64,000 nucleotides of DNA from Rostrohypoxylon terebratum (lineage: Eukaryota; Ascomycota; Sordariomycetes; Xylariales; Hypoxylaceae), in assembly GCA_022497145.1 (NCBI GenBank), contig MU385899.1, positions 62,001 to 126,000 of the forward strand, read 5' to 3'. The position numbers and the translations under genes are program-made. This document shows positions 21,477 through 33,892 of the stretch, piece after piece (position 1 is the stretch's first letter; every line of letters starts with the position of its first letter). The notes below the pieces were generated by a model. It worked only from the letters and a program-made list of their open reading frames with translations, had not been told where the DNA came from and did no database searches.

Positions 21477-24026
21477 ATGTCGGCAAACAACACCACGGCG
21501 GCGAGACGGGTCCCTGACAACAACGACATAAAGAAGGAGGTCTCGCCGGTTTCCGAGACGACGCCGGACTCGTCGCCGGGACCATCACCCAAAAGGCACT
21601 GTCTCCAGGGGCCTCCACCGTATAATGCCATCGATGCCGCGGCCGCTATAGGGGGCCTGGCTGCCCGCGCGTGCGAGAAATGCCGCTCTTCTAAGCGCAA
21701 GTGTGATAAGAAATTACCCTTCTGCGACCGGTGTAAGAGGTATAATATTTTCTCCTCATCCCGTTCCGTTTCGTCCCATCCCTCTTTGACAAAGCTGTGC
21801 GGGTGCCTGCAGCGGGTGCCTCCAATGCGGAAATGGTCGCAGCAGAGGCCACTCCCGAGCTCCACCACCCTCCTATTTACCTGACTGGCCCTCTCCCCTA
21901 CCTCTCGTCTACTAGGACATACACAAGGAGGGATCGACTCACATCAGCTAACCAAACTCCAGGCTCAACGCCAAGTGCCAGTATGTGCACGACATCTCGC
22001 CCTCAAACCAAGTCCACGCCCAATTCGTCATCTACCAATCGCGCACCCTCGCGCACGACGCCCTCTTCCGCGCCCCCGAGCCCCTCGACGGCATCTCCGC
22101 CGCGCAGCTACTATCCCTCGTGTCTAGCGGCGCGGGCCCCGGACACCTGCGGGTAGACTGGCGCACCGCCGTGACGAACTACTTCTTCTGCGTGCACCCG
22201 TGGTTCGCCGTCATACACCCGGCCGTCTTCGAGCGGCGGGCCGCGGGACTGGTCGCTCTCGTCGATAATGCAGACACGGAGGAGACGCCGCCGACGTCGT
22301 CGCGTTCGAACTCGACGTCTACGGCGTCTCATCGCGAATCGATCGCGGGCTTGAACCTGACGCCTAGTTTTGCCGACGCGCTGACGTATGATTCCGCGCG
22401 AATGACAACAAGCGCGGAGTGGTCGGCGAAGAACGGGGCACTGCTTATCCTAACCATGTACCTCAACACGCGGATGCGGATCACGGAGTCCGGGGAGCAG
22501 CTCATCTTCGACGAGACGTACCGCACGGTGAAGCGGCTGCTTTCGCCGCTTCTGCTGGCGTGTGTCGGGGACCCGCGGCCGAGCGTGGAGCTGGTGCAGG
22601 CCGCGGTCCTGCTGGCGCTGTACGAGTACGGACACGGGGAGATCGTGGCCGCGTACCGGACGCTGAGCCAGGCTGTTGCTACGTCAAGGGGTATGGATAT
22701 CAAACCGGGACAGATCGCGGAGAGCGGCGGGGATGCGGTGATGTTGAGTGTGGAGGAGGAGATGACGGGGTGTCTTTGGTGGGCTATGTTTATTCTCGAG
22801 CAGTGAGTACCTATCCAAGGCCCTGGTTTTTTCCATTCTTAATGAGTTGGGGAGAAAGAGGTTATACGGTTTGATGTTGTTTAGGTGCTGATGTAGAGTC
22901 ACAGATCCATTCACCAAGACGAAGACGCCAAAGACCTACCTTTCCTGCTCGAAAGCCCGACGCGCGATACCCTGCTCCCGGAAACTCCCCCGATGACACC
23001 CGCCTCCGACGGGTCCACCTTCCCTTCCTCACCACCACCGGCCGCCGTAGCGACGCGGCAGCTAAGCACCGGCGTGCTCGTCTCGGCCGAGAAGTTCGGC
23101 GGCTTCAAGCTATCGGCCAAGACGGCGACGCTGTTCCACCGCGCGATACGGATCGATAAGGAGCGCGACGCGCGGCCGGGCAAGATGCCGCTGGTGCGGG
23201 CGTACGAGGACTTGGATCAGGAGATACGCGAGACGACGCTGACGCTGCTGAATGATACGCTGGATTGGGAGGGCGCGCTCGACTGCTTCGCTATGCTGGT
23301 TAGTGCGCTGTTTATCCTCTACTTGCCGTACCTGGGTATACTTGAACGGAGTTGTGGTGGTGGTGGGGACTCCGGCATGGGAATGGACATGGGGATAGGG
23401 GCAGGAGCCGGAGTGGGAGTGGTGGATGAGCCGCTCTCGGAGCCGCTGTCGACGCTACATTCTTTCTCCTCCCAGTCGTCTACCTCGTCCGCTTCGCTCA
23501 GCGGTGTTTTGTCAATTGATCCAGGTGGTATGATGGATGGGGTCGCAGGGTCATCGCACCCAGCTTCGCGATCCGGGTCGTTGGGTGGTGTTAATACCGG
23601 CACAGGAGCAGGAATTGGAATAGGCAAAGGAACCACAAACGCAGCCCACGCACTGCTCCAATCGAACCAAGAATTCAGCACCGCCCTCGCAGCTCTGCGC
23701 TTCGCATGCAAGATGTCCACAGACATCTCCTGCAAGATCAACGCGGAGTACGGCGCCGCGCCCAAGTCCCCAGCCCAGCTGTGCGCTCCGGCCGGTGCCA
23801 CGTGTTACTTGGTCATACTCACGTTTGCTAGCTTGGGCAGGATATTCCCCGAGGAGAGGGCCGAGTGCCTGCAGAATATCGCGGAGAAATTCGAGAGCTT
23901 GACGCTTTTCAGTTTTCGGTGGGGGATCGCCGGTTAGTCTCCTTGTCTCTTCCAAGTTTTTTTTCTCTCCCCCCGAATCTCTACCTAGGTATTGGCGGTG
24001 TTAATGGGACGTCTCAGAGAAAATGA
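21477..24026 (+). CDS. Zn2Cys6 fungal transcription factor
   Basis: The four-exon model (21477-21739, 21963-22802, 22905-23932, 23989-24026) gives about 722 residues. The zinc cluster CEKCRSSKRKC then CDRCKRLNAKC fits C-x2-C-x6-C-x6-C-x2-C-x6-C; intron 1 interrupts it, so the last cysteine comes from exon 2, as is common in this family. The central part resembles the fungal-specific transcription factor domain: WRTAVTNYFFCVHPWFAVIHP, then a helical run to GCLWWAMFILEQ. Low-complexity Ser/Gly/Met-rich stretches near 23350-23640 are probably disordered. The last exon adds only twelve residues; reading through its donor would stop at 23937 instead, so the C-terminus is uncertain. The first ATG in frame, 21477, follows an in-frame GTG start with no support. 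Neighbouring the beta-glucosidase proves no regulatory link. Confidence 0.87.
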
Positions 24027-25735
24027 TGTCCCAGCTCGAGAAGAGGATATGCGTCGACCGAAGACAGTACTTGAAAGATTCGAAGATACGACCCCCGTCG
24101 TATGCGGTGGCTTTCGGTTTTGGGCGATGATGACGTTACGCCTACTCCGGATGACTTGGCAGGTAGCATATACGTGTTGGAAGTGGTGTTATATGATGTG
24201 AAGAGGACCTACGATGGAGTATCACATTCATTTATAGGTATGGTCTTATATTGGATGATTACATTTCCATCACTGGACATAAGGGCGTTTTTGGAAGAAA
24301 GAGCAACAATCTCCCCGGGCGGTTTGTGCGTAGTTTACGTTTGTCGCGGCCTATGGGTATAATCATGGTGTTAGCAAAGAGGTTCGCCATTTCATTATAA
24401 CTCATCCAACCTCAGTAGGAACACAGGACTACAGGAACGGATGAGCCAGGTATAACGGGTTCAAAATCGCGCAGATAAATAAGGAGTAAGGGATACATTA
24501 GATATTCGGAACGGCGTTGGTATCAAGGTGATAGCTACCTAGGTCCTATGTAAACCTTGAAATTGATTTTGCTTTTTCTACACTACCTATATCCCTTCTT
24601 ATCGTGTCTGATATCGCATGTTTCTTCTCGCGGCAGAATATTGTCGGACGACGCCTCCATGCGACGTCTAGCCTCCGCCAAGTACGTGAAACTTGGAAAT
24701 GCGAGGTGATAATGTATGTGCCTCTTGCGGCTTGTGTTGATCGTCAACCCTTATCGTCGTCCAATGAATCTCCTCGGTCTTGTCATCTATACTCGGAGAC
24801 CTCGTCGGAACTATGTATGTTAATCTCGGAGAGCACATATGCCAGCATCTCAAAGCACGTTGTCTTCATACATTGTCTTCATACATGATACATTTAAGAT
24901 GCAACGTAGGTAGCTTACTATCAAATCTGCACTCTCCTCTCCCTCTCCGCGTCGCCAATCTGCCAAGTACGTTGTACGAAAAAGTCTCACGTCAGCCACT
25001 CAAGACGTCACATCTACATTCCATGCCTTTCGTCACGCCACACATGACACCACTCACCCCATACAGCTGAGCCCCAAAAATCAATTTATATTAGGTTAAA
25101 GATCATCGACAACGCACCTCCCCTCTCGCAACATCACACATTCACAACACAACAAAAAGCCTCACAGCGCGCGTACCCTTGAATTTCGTCTTGAGACGTA
25201 TGATATATAACGATGCTACATGCTACATGCTAGTACTCAGTATATGTACAATCCCGTTCCGATCCGATCCTATCCTATCTTATCCCTTTATCCATCCGCA
25301 GTAATGACTGCAACCCGGCTATCGTCTCGACCAAACTCAACAAAACAGAAAAAGCCCGGAAAAAATCTCGAAACGGGGCGGTAGGATAGCGTCGATCTGT
25401 CGACGCCCGATTTATATACCTCTAGTGGCATATTCTAGCGGCGTATTCGGTTCCGTGACGCTGTCGATATCCTATCTCTTTGTCTCGACATGGCGGCCAT
25501 CTAGGCATGTATACCTAGCCGCCCATTGTATAAGAGACATGGGAGACATGGGGTTGGTTGTCGTATAGGGTGCATGAAAGCACATAAACCTCGTATGTAT
25601 ACATACCATACCTACCCACCTAAGTAAGTACGAGGTATACGCGCCCGATCTCTAACCTAAACGCCGGTTATACCAAAAAGGAGTCGGACGAAATCAAGCA
25701 AGAGATGGCAGTGATTGTTACGCGAGAGGACGGTA
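24027..25735. other. Convergent intergenic region, no supported gene
   Basis: This is the 3' flanks of the Zn2Cys6 gene (plus) and the SPX gene (minus). Open frames at 24604-24888 and 24780-25070 lack motifs. A CGATCCGATCCTATCCTATC stretch near 25258 is a degenerate short repeat. Confidence 0.5.
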
Positions 25736-27293
25736 TCATAATCCGTTGCTCCCGACAACAAGCACCAGCAGCATTCCGTTGAGCGCACATACCGCTACGA
25801 ATGCCGCCCAAACGGAGAGGGTATATAATAAGCCGACAGGATACTTGCGATAAAGCATGCCCCCCAAGCCCATGCAGGCGCAGAATAGGCTGGCGACCGA
25901 GCCAGCAGTGACACCTGCATCGACCTCGAGGCGCATCTTATGCCGACCGGTAGCGATCAAGATCCCCGAGATGGCCAATAAGATGAAGGCAGCGACGAAG
26001 ACCAATACCACGGTTCGCGTCAGTACCTTATCGTGATATAAGGAGATTTGGTAATCTGTACCCTCTTCGGTAGCCGGCAGGATGGCATATTGGGACTTAT
26101 TTCTTCGGCCGATGCTCGAGTTGAGGGATGATGCATATTCATCCTCGGTTGCTTCGTTATCGGTCGTATGGGCCGTGGTCGAATGTCGGGTGCTGGAGTA
26201 ATCGGCCGGCGATTGGCCGCGGCCGGGAAGGAGCGATTGCCTTTCGGCCGAGCGAGGTGAGCGCGTCTTAAGCCAGCTTCGGACCTTATCTACCGGCGCT
26301 GCGAGAATGGTCTTGACGTATACGAATCCCGGGAATTCCGTACTTGCGTTCGGATCGATGTACAGTGCGTATCCGCCCTCATCATGGTCGCCTGCTTCGC
26401 TACCGTGTTCATACTCATTCCAATACGTCATCGATGAGCCTCCTGGTGTGCCTACAGATGAAGGATTCTGCTGTTGTGTCAAAGAAGATCGTCGGCTATT
26501 ATTAGGTTCGAGACTCGCTTTCTGCTTTTGTTTCTGACATTCGGCTTGGAGGGATTCGAAATCGGGAGAGGCGACCTCTAAGGTGGTGAGCAGCTCACGG
26601 TGTTGTAGCCGAAGGGGAGTAATGTCGCGCCTGGTAAAGCTCTTAGGGGAACTTAGGATGTTCTCTTTAAAACGACTACCTAACGTTGTCGAGCCGGTCC
26701 ATTTCTATAAGGTTGAGTAAAGGTTAGTGCTGCGTCATTCAGCACGTCAAGGTTTCAATCCGCATCTGCGTACCCTATACTTCTTAAGGATCTTCCGGAA
26801 CGCTATTATTTGAGCGTTAACAAATCGGCTCAGAGCCTTTATGTCGTCATCGCATTCGTCGGTTTGTAGAGCGTATTTGGCCAACCGCCGCTGTCGCTTT
26901 GGGGAAATACCACCCGCATTGTTACATCGTACTATAAGTTGGTGTACAGAATCGGAGAGGTGACCTAAACAACCGGCTGTTAGTTGACTGACGTATGCCA
27001 ATTGACTTGGTTGTGATGTTGTGATGTCGGTAGGACATACGAAGGCGCCTGGATATCTCGTCTGCTTTGCTCGTGACAAAGAGACCTACTCGGTTATGTT
27101 GGTTGCAGAGTTCGAGGTAGAAGGCATCTTCGAATCTTTTCAGGGCATAGTCTTGTTGGCCGGGGATGGCTATGGCGGTAGCTTGATCTTTTGTTGTGTG
27201 CACCTTGATCTGGTGCTTTAGTGAGTTATAGTCGATATTATGTAGACCCCAACTTGGAACCGACTCTTCCTCAAAGTGTTCGCCGTATTTCAT
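25736..27293 (-). CDS. SPX-domain membrane protein, Vtc5-like
   Basis: Three exons (27293-27041, 26964-26774, 26704-25736) encode 470 residues. The N-terminus MKYGEHFEEESVPSWGLHNI with YNSLKHQIKVHTTKD is a classic SPX domain start; the domain continues through GISPKRQRRLAKY and FRKILKKYRKWTGS, including the Lys-rich helix that binds inositol pyrophosphates. A disordered Ser/Gln linker follows. The last 100 residues form three membrane helices (VVLVFVAAFILLAISGIL, SVASLFCACMGLGGML, TLSVWAAFVAVCALNGML), like the VTC1/DUF202 module. The arrangement SPX-linker-three helices without a central polymerase tunnel matches Vtc5, a vacuolar polyphosphate-polymerase regulator in yeast. Both introns have good donors (GTATGT, GTACGC); intron 1 has a CTAAC branch site. 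A phosphate-sensing role at the vacuole is a family inference. Confidence 0.88.
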
Positions 27294-27352
27294 CGTCGTT
27301 TGTTATCGCGACTTTCAACGATCCACCGCGGTCCAAACAAACCGATAAGGCC

Positions 27353-27383
27353 CTCTCTCTCTCTTTCTCTCTCTCTCTCTTTT
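27353..27383. repeat. (CT)n microsatellite in the SPX gene leader
   Basis: CT dinucleotides with one TTT interruption, 60 to 90 bases upstream of the SPX gene ATG. On the coding strand this is a GA tract in the promoter or leader. Confidence 0.9.
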
Positions 27384-28717
27384 CTTTGTCAGTCGGCAAT
27401 TGGCCCAAATTCCTTTAGTTTCGACTATTTCCTATGGGTATAGTATGAGTTGGGCTTGTTTGCATGTATAAATAAAAGATTGGTTGATATCAGGACCGAT
27501 ATCAATGACAATGGCAATGGGACTTTTTCTCTGGTTTTTATTCGTTTGTTTGGAAAGTTGGAACGGGAAGGATGGTAAGGATGGTGATAAGAACTTTAGA
27601 AGTACTGCTAACTTCTAAAGAGTACTGGTGGTGTGGGGGGAATTGGAACTTTAGTATGTCTTGGACCCTCTTTCCTTTAGCCAGTCTATCCCACTATCCT
27701 ATGTGCGATAATAAGAAGAATATGACGTTAGATATCTGAATTGTTCCGAGCAGTCTAGGCAAGTCTGGGCTGGCCGGCTGGGCTTGTTACGAAGGTGCGA
27801 TTTCGTAGTCCTCGTAGGAGAACGTTCGTTCCTTGGTGCTACCTGCCTTGGCTAGCGTGCTAGCAGGCTAGTGGATAGTGGGTACCTATACGTAAGTACC
27901 TCACAATTCCTACATACGAGAATAAACCCTAGAACCGAAGACGTGGGTTGAAGATAAGTCGAAACGTTGGATTCTGATAGGTTGTGACAGTTTTCTGATA
28001 GGCTTCGACACAAAAGTTTGAACTTTGAACTCTCTGCACGGACAAAGTGTTTAGATATCGATCGTCACTTTGGAGGCTTTACCTAGTAAAAAAAGGCAAT
28101 TGGGTATGACTAATTTAGGCGTTGGAAACTTGAGGATGATAGAGAATGGTAGTGGGTATGGATGCGAAGATTTTGGATAGAAGAGTTCAAGAGACGAGAA
28201 TTCTTTTTCTTAAAGGCGAAACCAAAAGTAGGTAAATATCCATCGATGAAGACTTAGAGAAGAAAATAAAAGTCAATGTGGTCTCCTAATTTCCAGTAGC
28301 GCCGAGCTATGCAGTTCTTATTTCTACTAAATACTATGTTACATACCTATGTACTTAGGTATGTGTTCTATCATACTACCTATTATGTATTCTCTATTCG
28401 TACTTCGTAGTTGACTGAGATTTCCTTGAATGAAACGCCACCGGAGAAAGAATCTCGAGATTTCGGACGGCTGTTCCTTCCGCTCGGCTCCTATCATTCC
28501 TAGTTAGTAGTTAGTCTCCTACTATCTTCCCTACTGGGACACACCTTAACCAAAACTTGACTATTTCGGGTGTAGGACTCTTGTTAGTGCCTTAGTGCCT
28601 TAGCGACTTATAGGTAGTATAATGGTGGATGGATACTAGATATTACTGCTACTAGTGTACTGGAAGCTGTGGTGGTCTCGGCCCCTGCGCTGATCCACGA
28701 TACACGTTGTATACATT

Positions 28718-28758
28718 CTACACGCTCTACACGCTCTACACGCTCTACACGCTCTACT
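28718..28758. repeat. CTACACGCT 10-bp tandem repeat
   Basis: Four near-identical copies of a ten-base unit (TCTACACGC phase), preceded by a diverged copy (TATACATTC). Confidence 0.9.
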
Positions 28759-29996
28759 AGATATGCACATACCTACTACATATGTCATAGGTAGTATGTG
28801 AGTTCTACGAGATACGAGGCGGATTGGTGAATATCATCTATTCCCGAGTCCACCCTCACGATATTCTATCGAACCTTGGCGTCTTACCGTTTTTGATATT
28901 GCCGTCCCCTCAAAAGCTGCGGTGAAAGATTACCGCTGAACTTGTTCACATGCAGGATATAATATGCAATTGATGCAATAGTAACCATACTCTTGAGATG
29001 AGGGAACGTCTACAAGGTAATTCGATTGGACCGGAGAAAATGTGAAAGGCTTATATTTTTTTTATTTTTTTTTCTTCCATACAAGTTGTCATTGCATATA
29101 ACGAGGTAGCTTCAGTTCATCATGATCCAACATCCAAAACTGTGCTACATACAGGTATGCGAAAACCGTGTAAGTTGATTCGCTATTACCCAAGGACCCA
29201 ATAAGACCCCAAGAAAACCCTAAGAAGACCCTGGTTGTAGTATACTGCGTTGCGGGTTGCGGGACAAGGTTTCGTTGGCTGCGTTGGTTTGGGTCTGATG
29301 GACCAGAACCTTGAGTGGTTAAACTCTTGTCCTACAATACGTATGCGACATGTACCATTACCTAACAGCCGGGTTTAATAGTACCTACATGCCTGATGTC
29401 TGCATGTACGTATGTGCAACAAGTATGGAATTAACCTGCATAAGCAGGTGCTATAATAGTTCGCTTCATAAGGATTAATCCACTCTTTCCGTCCATGACA
29501 TGATGATACTACTAGCATGTTCGATTTTTTGAGATAGACTGCAGCAACGAGATTTGGATTCCATTACCTTGCAGTTTAACTGCAGCTTCCGTGCAGTGAC
29601 TTGCTCACCAATTAGAAACTCTAATATCAACACGTGTGCTTTCACCGCCATATAATAGGTCTAAGACATTCCCAAGACATGTCAACTTTTTTTTGTTCTC
29701 GATAACTTCATGTTACCTAATTCCACTCTTGCTACTCCTGCAACTCCTGCCACTTCTACCACCCCTACCACCCCTCCCCCATCCGTGCCCTTCTCACCGT
29801 TTCAACCTCCTTACCAGGTAATTGGTCATGCGACATGTTACTTCTTCTGTGAGTTGTCGTATTCATTTCCCAGGAAGAAGCGGGAAGTACTCAACCACTC
29901 CGTCGCGAATGCGTTACGACACTACGAACTGCAGCCATTTTCTGTGTCATTTGGTATGGGTCATGATGATCTAGAACCTTGACCGTCGGGATTTAC

Positions 29997-30699
29997 TCAG
30001 GTCGCGTGCCCAATTGCCCAAAGAATCGCTACGATTACTATAGACCATGGTATCTCGATGATGTGTGCGAAGTGGCAGAGTGAAGGGTGGGTGGATATCT
30101 TGTCGGGTATATTGTCAACCCTCCACACGAAGTCCGTGAGCGTGAGGATCATCGCACCGATGAGGCCTTGGAGTAGAATATTTAATATTTGTGGGAGTGT
30201 TTCACGAACGAGGCTTGTGTCTAAATCTCGGTCTTTACAAACGAGGGATCGCCAATTATTTTCGCTTGTATACCTAGTACATGCGGAAGGCTGCATGTTA
30301 TCGAACGTATTATCTCGATTCTCTACATGGAGTGTGTGACTACCATAACGTCTCTCGACTCGCACAACTCGAACCATTTGCCGCCGCGATTACGAGGCAT
30401 CGTGTCTGTACCTAGTGTCTACATAGGTGACTGTACCTATAAGGTGTCTATTCCGTTATGTAAGTGAGAATCTCAAATTTGGAGTAGATCAGACCGGCTA
30501 GACTTTCCGTAAAGGTATCGTCCGAACGGGGAGCTATCCCGGCCAAGCAAGGGTTCACAGGAAGAATTTCGATGATTGCGCGGTAAAAAGTTCCATAACC
30601 GATAACCAGCACCACCGAGCCCCCGTTCATTGCCATTCGCCAATATGCTTGTCTCAAGCATACCGAGCCACAGCAATGCAGCCTTTTGAATATTACCAC
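29997..30699 (-). CDS. Doubtful membrane-protein ORF pair, possibly a gene remnant
   Basis: Two minus-strand open frames lie in tandem: 30699-30448 (83 codons) and 30377-29997 (126 codons). The first has a hydrophobic stretch GGSVVLVIGYGTFYRAIIEILP; the second has two (LNILLQGLIGAMILTLTDFVW and IIEIPWSIVIVAILWAI) close to its end. This spacing would suit one small multi-helix membrane protein, but I could not find a donor/acceptor pair joining them in frame, and the first frame starts without a good ATG context. I do not recognise a family. It may be an uncharacterised gene with another exon, a decayed gene, or chance. Confidence 0.25.
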
Positions 30700-32698
30700 T
30701 AATATAGCTAATATAGTACGATTAGTACTGTTAGGTAGTATGAAGCGTCAACTTTCAGCTGCTCCATTTCTCCGATCTTCGCTCTGGCTTTAACTCGGGG
30801 AATAGCCTCGCAAGTTGTGGTTCAGATCTAAGGACCAAACTACCTGAAGAATAGGGGTTCACTACCTACCTACCTACTTTTACCTATTTACCAACTAAGT
30901 GTAACCCGTTACCCACGCGACCTACAGGGGACATGCTAGGTCTATTAGAGCCGCATCCGAGCTTTATTACGCAGTAACTTCACTTTCGGGAATCCGGTCT
31001 TACTGACCTACGTATTCCTGACGTTTTACTCTCTTGCTGAGGCCATAAGCCCGAAAACGAGAAACAATGCCCAGTCAAATTGTTAATTGGCCTGGAAACC
31101 CATCTCGTTTCAATTTCTCCACGACAAGTCCGAGAGGCAGGCAACTGAGACAAAACCTCCAAGATTAAAAAAAAAAAAAAAAGCTCAAGACGTCAGACTA
31201 GAGATTAGTTGCCGAGCGGCATCGGAACGGCTACGCTGACATGCAGAACATGTCACTTGAATGGATTCCGGGTAGGACAAGTGGGATGTGATTAATCACA
31301 TCTTGTTTATTCCCCTCATTACCTTATTTCGTACGACTATTGTGCTCCCTTTCGCTGCCTAATTACCTCATGCTACTACTGCCTACGTAGTAGGTACCTG
31401 GTAGGTATTATTCAAAATACACAGCGCGGCTGTCGCCAGCAACACACGCAATGATGGAGCTCAAACTATTCAGTATCTTGCAACACTGACTATGCAGGTC
31501 GATAGACATTCATGTTTCTTAGACAACCTACCCGTTGAACTAGGCTGACTAGGTCCAATCAGCCGCATATGCCGCTCGTCAATCAAACCCACCCTAATAG
31601 GTACTTCAACGGCTAAAATATCACGATGTAAGGGTAGGGTAGGATAAAATATGGACCAGGAAAGACCGTGAAACACCACTCGCGTACATGAACCCAGCTG
31701 GGTAAGCCTGTCACGACTCATTCTTGTTCAGCATCCATTAGGGAAATTGCTCGTGTGCCTCTTTGCTTCATCTTGTGGATGGGAGACAATATCACGGCAG
31801 CTATCTCGATCAAACATTCGCATAATATGATACATTTTCCGCGCACGATGACGGCTGAAAGATGGCGTTCTATTACGCGTAGTCGCATCTACCGTTGTCC
31901 TGTGATCTGATTACATCCTCCAACTCTATCGATTTGGATTCTGGACTCTCTCAACAAAGAGGAATGGGTGTACAAGATTCGTATCTAGCAGCACAAAGCA
32001 AACATATTTTATGGTATTGTGGCGGGAGATGGCTAGGCGCCGACGGAAAATCGAAAATGTGTCCGCTCGGTCAGGCCCAGATAATGCTACGCGGCGCTTC
32101 CCTCGCTTTCGTCTTCATCGGGCAGGTAGTAGGGTGTAGGATCACGAACGAAGGGCCACGCCTTGGACCCTTGGTCATCTTATCAAAGACTACCTAGGTA
32201 TAGGTAGGTATATTCGTCATATCTTTTATTCAGATAGAAGAGAGGCTGTTAGGATTTGAACAGAACCATCCTCATAGTAGTGTGTCGATGGTGTTTGTAG
32301 TGTCATTTTCACTTCATTCCTTTGGTAATGAAGTAGGCCACCAACCAAACTAACAGATATTTATTATTAAAAGCCCGACAGCGAGCTAGGTAAGTGATGA
32401 CAAACAGTCTCATCAGGCATGGGGTAAGAGTGAGTTAGACTTTCTATAATTTGAGTATATCGTGAGCGCAGGGTAAAATACAACACATATATGCATACCC
32501 TATTCAAAAATACACAAGAACACTTGGGGATATGGTAGATCGTAATGCATATTTCGCCAGGAATCTTGATGGCCTCTATTACCTAGGACCTAGGACCTAG
32601 GTATGAAATATTCAGGTAGGTAGGTACCAGTAAATAACACCACCCATACTTCAGGACAACGAACACGGTGATCCTGGCAGGAAAACTTGACTTTCCTC
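30700..32698. other. Intergenic region, right part of the gene-poor stretch
   Basis: It holds an A16 tract at 31167-31182, a CTACCTACCTACCTAC array near 30861-30878, a TACCTAGGTATAGGTAGGTA cluster at 32191-32210 and CCTAGGACCTAGG units near 32583-32601. The open frame at 31895-32197 starts at a non-ATG codon and has no motif. No gene is supported. Confidence 0.5.
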
Positions 32699-33892
32699 TC
32701 ACCAAACTTTCTTCCCTTGGGGTGGAGGCGGCGATTTCCTAGCGGTATATATGTAGCCCCTGCCACCCTGCCGTTTCACCAACAGCGGCGGCTCTTCCTC
32801 GACAGCTGCCTGGGGCTCGTCAAAGCGGATGTGGCCCTCGTTGACATCGGGATAGACGTCGAAGCGTCTCTGTGTCTCGAGCGGGATATTCCGCCTAGTC
32901 TCCTCGATGACCTGGCCGTCGAGCTCCCAGCTGACGATCTGCTCGCCCTCGGCCGCCTCCTCGAGCACCGTGGCCATGGGGTCCACGATCAGCGTGTGGC
33001 CGTACGCGCGGTACGACGCGGCCTCGTCGCGCGCCGGGCTGCACAGCGCCACGTACAGCTGGTTATCCATGGCCCTGGCCCGTCCCTGCAGCGCCCAGTG
33101 CAGCGGCCCCGTCGTCGTGTTAAACGCGCCCGGGTACACCAGCGCGAACGCGCCCCTCCTCGCCGCGATCGTGGCTAGTTCGGGGAACCGCACGTCGTAG
33201 CAGATCGCCACCGCGATCTTGCCGTACCCGGGGAGGTCGATCAGCGTGATCTTGTTTCCTGGGGACAGCACGTCGCTTTCCCGGAAGGTGATCTTGCCCG
33301 GGATGTCGATGTCGAACAGGTGCACCTTGCGATGCGTGCCCAGGAGCGCGCCGTCTGGTCCGAAAGTTAGGCTCGTGTTGTAGTACTTCTTCGTCGCTGG
33401 GTCCGGGTCCGCCTCCGGGATCGAGCCGCCTACGAGAAACACGCCGGCGTCTTTCGCCATGGCGGAGAGGGCGTGGTAGGAGGGCGATTGCGTGGGCGTG
33501 GGGGGCGAGGGGAGGAGAGTCTCGGCGTAGGAGGGGAAGTAGTCGCAGCCGTAGGGCGAGTTGAAACATTCCGGGAGCACGACTAGCTTTGCGCCGTCGC
33601 CGGCTGCGGACAGCACCAGGTCCCGCGCGTGTTGTAGGTTGGCGGCTTTGTCCGGCCCGGAGGCGAGCTGGATGCAGGAGAGCTTGAGGGGCTGCGCGAG
33701 CACGGGGGCCGTCGAGGTCGCCATGTTTCTCGTTGTGGTCCTCAGCAGACTTGGAAATGCACCTGTCGTTGTCGTTGTTGCTGTCGTTGTGGAAAATAGA
33801 GGTTGGATCGGTGCACGGGTGTAGATGCGACTGCGAGATGCGGTCGCGAAGGTGCGAGAGAAGGTTCCGAAGGCCCTCGAGAAGCTTCTCAT
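32699..33892 (-). CDS. NIT3: Omega-amidase / Nit2-type carbon-nitrogen hydrolase, probably mitochondrial
   Basis: A single exon of 397 residues. Omega-amidase hydrolyses alpha-ketoglutaramate and alpha-ketosuccinamate, closing the glutamine-transaminase methionine-salvage loop. The nitrilase-fold triad is visible: Glu108 in LPECFNSPYG, Lys189 in HRKVHLFDIDIPGK, Cys231 in AICYDVRFPEL. NTTTGPLHWALQGRARAMDNQ and SPARDEAASYRAYGH are typical of the Nit2/NIT3 branch rather than plant-type nitrilases. The first 56 residues are Arg/Ser/Thr-rich with no acidic residue, a convincing mitochondrial presequence, and are absent from cytosolic homologues, whose start would align near Met57. A C-terminal extension of about 45 residues (after VYPDVNEG) exceeds the animal enzyme. 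Coding sequence is markedly richer in G+C than its surroundings. Confidence 0.93.
   Translation of the reverse strand: MRSFSRAFGTFSRTFATASRSRIYTRAPIQPLFSTTTATTTTTGAFPSLLRTTTRNMATSTAPVLAQPLKLSCIQLASGPDKAANLQHARDLVLSAAGDGAKLVVLPECFNSPYGCDYFPSYAETLLPSPPTPTQSPSYHALSAMAKDAGVFLVGGSIPEADPDPATKKYYNTSLTFGPDGALLGTHRKVHLFDIDIPGKITFRESDVLSPGNKITLIDLPGYGKIAVAICYDVRFPELATIAARRGAFALVYPGAFNTTTGPLHWALQGRARAMDNQLYVALCSPARDEAASYRAYGHTLIVDPMATVLEEAAEGEQIVSWELDGQVIEETRRNIPLETQRRFDVYPDVNEGHIRFDEPQAAVEEEPPLLVKRQGGRGYIYTARKSPPPPQGKKVW

Larger units (their letters stand above)
27294..29996. other. Intergenic region, left part of a 5.4-kb gene-poor stretch
   Basis: It contains the SPX gene leader with a TC microsatellite, then AT-rich sequence with scattered TACCTA words. 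The frame at 29710-29982 is Thr/Pro-rich and has no recognisable domain. No gene is supported. Confidence 0.5.

Noticed and set aside
27041..27079. Overlapping frames in the SPX gene suggesting a frameshift
   Set aside because: A canonical 76-nt intron (27040-26965) joins the two frames and yields a normal SPX domain.
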